Positions 61,482-64,000 of a stretch of 64,000 bases of DNA are shown one piece after another. The position numbers were made by a program, and so were the translations under genes. The stretch's first letter is position 1. Every line of letters starts with the position of its first letter. The stretch is from Amycolatopsis nalaikhensis (GTDB lineage: Bacteria > Actinomycetota > Actinomycetes > Mycobacteriales > Pseudonocardiaceae): NCBI RefSeq assembly GCF_030264295.1, contig NZ_CP127173.1, positions 6,827,501 to 6,891,500 on the forward strand, given 5' to 3'. Under the pieces are notes generated by a model, which worked only from the letters and a program-made list of their open reading frames with translations, was not told where the DNA came from and made no database searches.

Positions 61482-62306
61482 TCAGGCCGCTGCTGCGGTC
61501 GTGTAGATGGTCTCAAACTCGACCGGGGTGAGCTTGCCCAGGGCGCGTTGGCGGCGTTTGCGGTGGTACTTCGTCTCGATCCAGGACACGATCGCCAACC
61601 GGAGTTCTTCCCGGGTCCGCCATCGCCGGGTATCGAGAACGTTCTTTTGCAGCAACGAGAAGAATGATTCCATCGCGGCGTTGTCACCACAGGCCCCGAC
61701 CCGCCCCATCGACCCGGTCAGCCTGTGGCTGCGCAGCAGACGCCGGTAGGCTGCCGACCGGAATTGGGCGCCGCGGTCGGAGTGGACGACGGTTCCGGCC
61801 GGGTCACGCAGGGCGATCGCGTTGCGCAGCGCGCTGACGGCGAGTGAGGCCCGCATGTGCGAGTCGATGGAGTATCCGACGATCTTGTTGGAGTAGCAGT
61901 CTTTGACCGCACACAAATACAGCTTGCCCTCACCGGTGGAATGTTCGGTGATGTCGGTGAGCCACTTGGTATTCGGTGCGGTGGCGGTGAAGTCCCGGCG
62001 GACCAGGTCGTCGTGCACCGGTGGCCCCGCCTTGTGGGAACGGCCTTTCTTCTTGGCGTGCGAAGAGAAGATCTGCTGCATGGAGCAAATCCGCCACACC
62101 CGGTTCTCCGAGGCGGTGAAGCCCCGGCGGGCGAGTTCGTCGGCGATGAACCGGTACCCGTCGGCCGGATCGTCGGCGTGGATCTCGAGCGCGGCGTTGA
62201 TCAGGTGCGCGTCGTCGTAGTCCCGCTGCGAGACCGGCGCTGCACACCATTGGTAGTAGGCCTGCCGGGAGATGCCCAGCACCCTGCACGTCACCGCGAC
62301 CGACAC
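61482..62306 (-). CDS. IS3-family transposase OrfB (copy 2)
   Basis: A 274-residue DDE integrase, residue-for-residue the same as the copy 1 protein, with D118, D177 and E213 (DD35E). The frame is open and no inactivating change is seen, so this copy can be a source of active transposase once fused to OrfA by frameshifting at 62357-62363. Confidence 0.92.
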   Translation of the reverse strand: MSVAVTCRVLGISRQAYYQWCAAPVSQRDYDDAHLINAALEIHADDPADGYRFIADELARRGFTASENRVWRICSMQQIFSSHAKKKGRSHKAGPPVHDDLVRRDFTATAPNTKWLTDITEHSTGEGKLYLCAVKDCYSNKIVGYSIDSHMRASLAVSALRNAIALRDPAGTVVHSDRGAQFRSAAYRRLLRSHRLTGSMGRVGACGDNAAMESFFSLLQKNVLDTRRWRTREELRLAIVSWIETKYHRKRRQRALGKLTPVEFETIYTTAAAA

Positions 62307-62353
62307 CCTGATCGGGGCGCCGGCCGCGGCCAGTTCACGGACGAGCGGGAAGA

Positions 62354-62641
62354 CTATTTTCCCGGCAGATTGCCTTGGGCCAGGTAGGCCGCCGCTTTGC
62401 GCAGGACCTCGTTCTCCTGCTCCAGCAGGCGGTTGCGTTTGCGCAGTTCCCGTAGCTCGGTGGACTCATCGCGAGTCACGCCGGGCCGGGTGCCGTCCTC
62501 GACGTCGGCGGCGCGCAGCCAGTTGGCCAGGCACGACTCGGAGATTCCGAAGTCCTTCGCGACCTGCTTCAACGGGGCTTCGCCGCGGCGGGCGACGGCG
62601 ATCACGTCGTCGCGGAACTCGCGGGGGTAGGGCTTGGGCAC
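62354..62641 (-). CDS. IS3-family OrfA (copy 2)
   Basis: A 95-residue HTH and leucine-zipper protein identical to the copy 1 OrfA. ATG 62641, stop TAG 62354-62356 directly after the slippery heptamer. It provides terminal-repeat binding as part of OrfAB. Confidence 0.92.
   Translation of the reverse strand: MPKPYPREFRDDVIAVARRGEAPLKQVAKDFGISESCLANWLRAADVEDGTRPGVTRDESTELRELRKRNRLLEQENEVLRKAAAYLAQGNLPGK
62357..62363 (-). promoter_or_regulatory. -1 frameshift site (copy 2)
   Basis: Minus-strand G GGA AAA before the orfA stop, the same as in copy 1. Confidence 0.7.
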
Positions 62642-62708
62642 GGTGACATCCTTCCAGGCGAGGCCGGAGCCTCACAGGTGAGGTGTTAACCGAACCCTGG
62701 GCAGACCC

Positions 62709-63018
62709 CAGAGTCCGATACATCACACGGCTCTCGTTATCTCCGGTCGCGGCGCGGGCCGTCGACTGCGGGTGTCAAAAGTCGGCCATATGTCTACTGA
62801 ACAGCGAGTTGATCCGCCGCGGGTTCATGTTCGTTGATCGGCCGCCGAGGACTGATTGACGACGTACCGGCGTGGGGTTTGAGAGCGCGGTGAGCACCGC
62901 GCGGTCGGTCCAGTTCAGCCGCGGGCGGGAGAGGTCCGGCGCAGCATGGCGACTCGATGCCGTAAAACCAGCAGTTCGACGTCCTTCACTGCGAAGGACC
63001 GGCCGAGCAGAACCAGTC
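62709..63018. other. Intergenic debris with a possible transposase N-terminal remnant
   Basis: No intact gene. On the minus strand, about 62873-62938, the frame RPRLNWTDRAVLTALSNPTP resembles the N-terminal part of integrase-type transposases (RPRLxWxDRAVLAAL), cut off after about 25 residues. TGTCAAAAGTCGGC at 62772-62785 could be an old IS end. Nothing else was recognised. Confidence 0.35.
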
Positions 63019-63020
63019 AA

Positions 63021-63308
63021 TCAGCGAGTCAACTTGTGGCCGGTGTCGCGCACGATGTCCACGACGGGCGACAGTGGCGGGATACACCAGACCATCGGCA
63101 TGGTGCGGTATTTCGGGTGCAGCGGCAGCGCCACCCGGTAGGTGTTGATGAGCGCGTAGATCGGTCACCGGCGCGCGGCCTCGATCCGGTCCCGCTGGAT
63201 GCCTGCGCGTTCGGCTTCGCGTTGCACCCGCGGGTCTTCCGGATCGAGCAGGACGCCGCGCTGGGCGTCGTAGAGCACGAGGCTGATGTAGCGCAGACGC
63301 TCGACGCG
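63021..63308 (-). pseudogene. narH: Nitrate reductase beta subunit (narH) remnant
   Basis: The minus-strand frame reads RYISLVLYDAQRGVLLDPED and AERAGIQRDRIEAARR, then an in-frame TGA (63167-63165), then PIYALINTYRVALPLHPKYR and TMPMVWYIPPLSPVVDIVRD, a hallmark stretch of respiratory nitrate reductase NarH. Compared with the family from memory, about 18 residues are missing after LYDA, and both ends are lost. The nonsense codon lies where NarH has a serine (TCA to TGA would explain it). Confidence 0.8.
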
Positions 63309-63356
63309 TCACGAGTCATTCGCCTGTGGTCATCGCGGCCTGCGAGCCAAACGTTG

Positions 63357-63557
63357 TTACGTCCGGTCCCGTTGTGGTCTACCCGGATGGTCGGCTGCAT
63401 CAGGAGCGTCAGCGACATCGTTCGAGGGGCGTTGCCGGCGGTGCCATAGCAACACGGCCAGCGCGGCGAGGAAGACCAGCAGCGAGGTCCAGTCGTTGAG
63501 TCGCAGTCCGAGGAAGTGGTTGGCGTGGTCCACCCGCAGCGCTTCGACCCGCTCTAC
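63357..63557 (-). pseudogene. lgt: Prolipoprotein diacylglyceryl transferase (lgt) 3' fragment
   Basis: The minus-strand frame gives LRVDHANHFLGLRLNDWTSL followed by LVFLAALAVLLWHRR, the last transmembrane helix region of actinobacterial Lgt, and ends at TAA 63359-63357 after a hydrophilic tail. All upstream catalytic parts are absent; at about 63545 the sequence changes abruptly into an oppositely oriented NRPS-type fragment. Confidence 0.65.
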
Positions 63558-64000
63558 GGTTTCCACCACGCCGTCCAGGGGTGGATCGCGCGGCTGACGA
63601 ACGTCCGCACGTTCACCTACCTGTTCGGGGACAGCAGTTACATCGTGCACTACCTGCGCGGGCTGGGGTACGACCTGTCCTCGGTCCGGCAGACCGGGTC
63701 GAACTTCGGGGTCGAGGTCAAGCACGAGACGCCGTTCCTGAGCACGGTCGGCACCGGGACCATGGTCTCGGACGGGCTTTCGCTGCTCAACGCGGACTAC
63801 TCGGGTTCGTCCTTCCGGCTCCGCCGGACCGCCGTCGCGCCGGAAGCGTTCCTGGGCAACGACATCGCGTACCCGCCGGGGGCCCGCGTCGGCCGGAACT
63901 GCCTGCTGGCGACCAAGGTGCTGGTCCCGCTCGACGGTCCGGTCCGGGAGGACGTCGGCCTGCTCGGCTCGCCGGCGTTCGAGATCCCCCGCTCGGTCCG
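63543..64000 (+). CDS. Pls/PosA-like NRPS terminal-domain fragment (5'-truncated, runs off window)
   Basis: The plus-strand frame from about 63543 is open to the window end: FDPLYGFHHAVQGWIARLTN, YLFGDSSYIVHYLRGLGYDL, RQTGSNFGVEVKHETPFLS, GTGTMVSDGLSLLNADYS, GRNCLLATKVLVPLDGPV. This matches the C-terminal acyltransferase-like (left-handed beta-helix/membrane) region of epsilon-poly-lysine-synthetase-type non-ribosomal peptide synthetases. The adenylation and carrier domains should lie upstream but an inverted lgt fragment is found instead, so the gene is truncated. The 3' end is outside the window. Confidence 0.72.

Larger units (their letters stand above)
61440..62708 (-). mobile_element. 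IS3-family insertion sequence, copy 2
   Basis: A 1269-bp element offset from copy 1 by exactly 43,078 bp at every boundary and gene, with the same terminal repeats and predicted proteins. Unlike copy 1, its flanks do not match (GAT at 61437-61439, CAG at 62709-62711), so the target duplication is missing. Same orientation as copy 1. Confidence 0.93.

Noticed and set aside
18362..62708. Composite transposon made of both IS copies
   Set aside because: Outer flanks (GTG left, CAG right) do not match, while copy 1 has its own perfect 3-bp duplication, so the copies inserted independently.

Overview
The window is about 70% GC with strong G/C preference at third codon positions, many GTG starts, stop/start overlaps (ATGA, GTGA) and a gene repertoire (mycothiol-type DinB-fold protein, F420-type oxidoreductases, DUF6480, DUF222/HNH, SAV2177-type methyltransferase) typical of a filamentous actinomycete. 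Amycolatopsis or another Pseudonocardiaceae member is the best guess, made from gene content only.

Layout. 0.1-18 kb: core-like accessory genes, mostly regulator/enzyme pairs: F420-type oxidoreductase, serine/threonine dehydratase with divergent LysR, LysR with EamA exporter, epimerase and CPBP protease, SDR, secreted GH76 glycosidase, SecD-like lipoprotein, MarR/azoreductase, M24 peptidase, GlxA-type AraC regulator, orphan response regulator, and a fused indolepyruvate:ferredoxin oxidoreductase sharing a divergent promoter with an Lrp/AsnC regulator. 18-20 kb: a GNAT acetyltransferase gene split by an IS3-family element; removing the element and one 3-bp target duplication restores the frame exactly. 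20-32.5 kb: DUF222/HNH gene with a LexA-like box, a TPP enzyme/cyclase pair, a YtrA-type GntR-ABC operon, a methyltransferase, and a sugar-type isomerase/dehydrogenase operon near TetR, DeoR and MFS genes.

32.6-48 kb is the most interesting region: a catabolic locus of three tightly coupled operons. Operon 1 (+) has an ABC importer (ATPase, permease, lipoprotein), an isochorismatase-fold amidase, a UbiD decarboxylase and an FCD-GntR regulator. Operon 2 (-) has the UbiX prenyl-FMN synthase, a LysR and a second FCD-GntR. Operon 3 (+) has an ACMSD-type amidohydrolase, an alpha/beta hydrolase, a three-subunit molybdenum hydroxylase with CoxG-like factor, and an NCS2 nucleobase-type permease. Together they suggest uptake, ring hydroxylation, decarboxylation and amide/lactone hydrolysis of an aromatic, probably N-heteroaromatic, acid. 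No ring-cleaving oxygenase is visible, so the pathway is incomplete or unusual.

48-61 kb: MFS transporter, zinc-type CDF/ArsR pair with a clear operator, small stress-type genes (Hsp20 and a putative regulator, DUF6480, two tiny acidic proteins), then a benzoylformate decarboxylase (frameshifted)/benzaldehyde dehydrogenase/AAHS transporter operon with divergent LysR, and a membrane-anchored CBM2 protein. 61-64 kb: a tRNA-Leu(GAG) followed by a decaying zone: NmrA remnant, truncated gene, a second identical IS3 copy without target duplication, remnants of a transposase, narH and lgt, and the 5'-truncated terminal domain of a Pls/PosA-like NRPS running off the window. The two IS copies are direct repeats bracketing 41.8 kb that includes all the catabolic genes.
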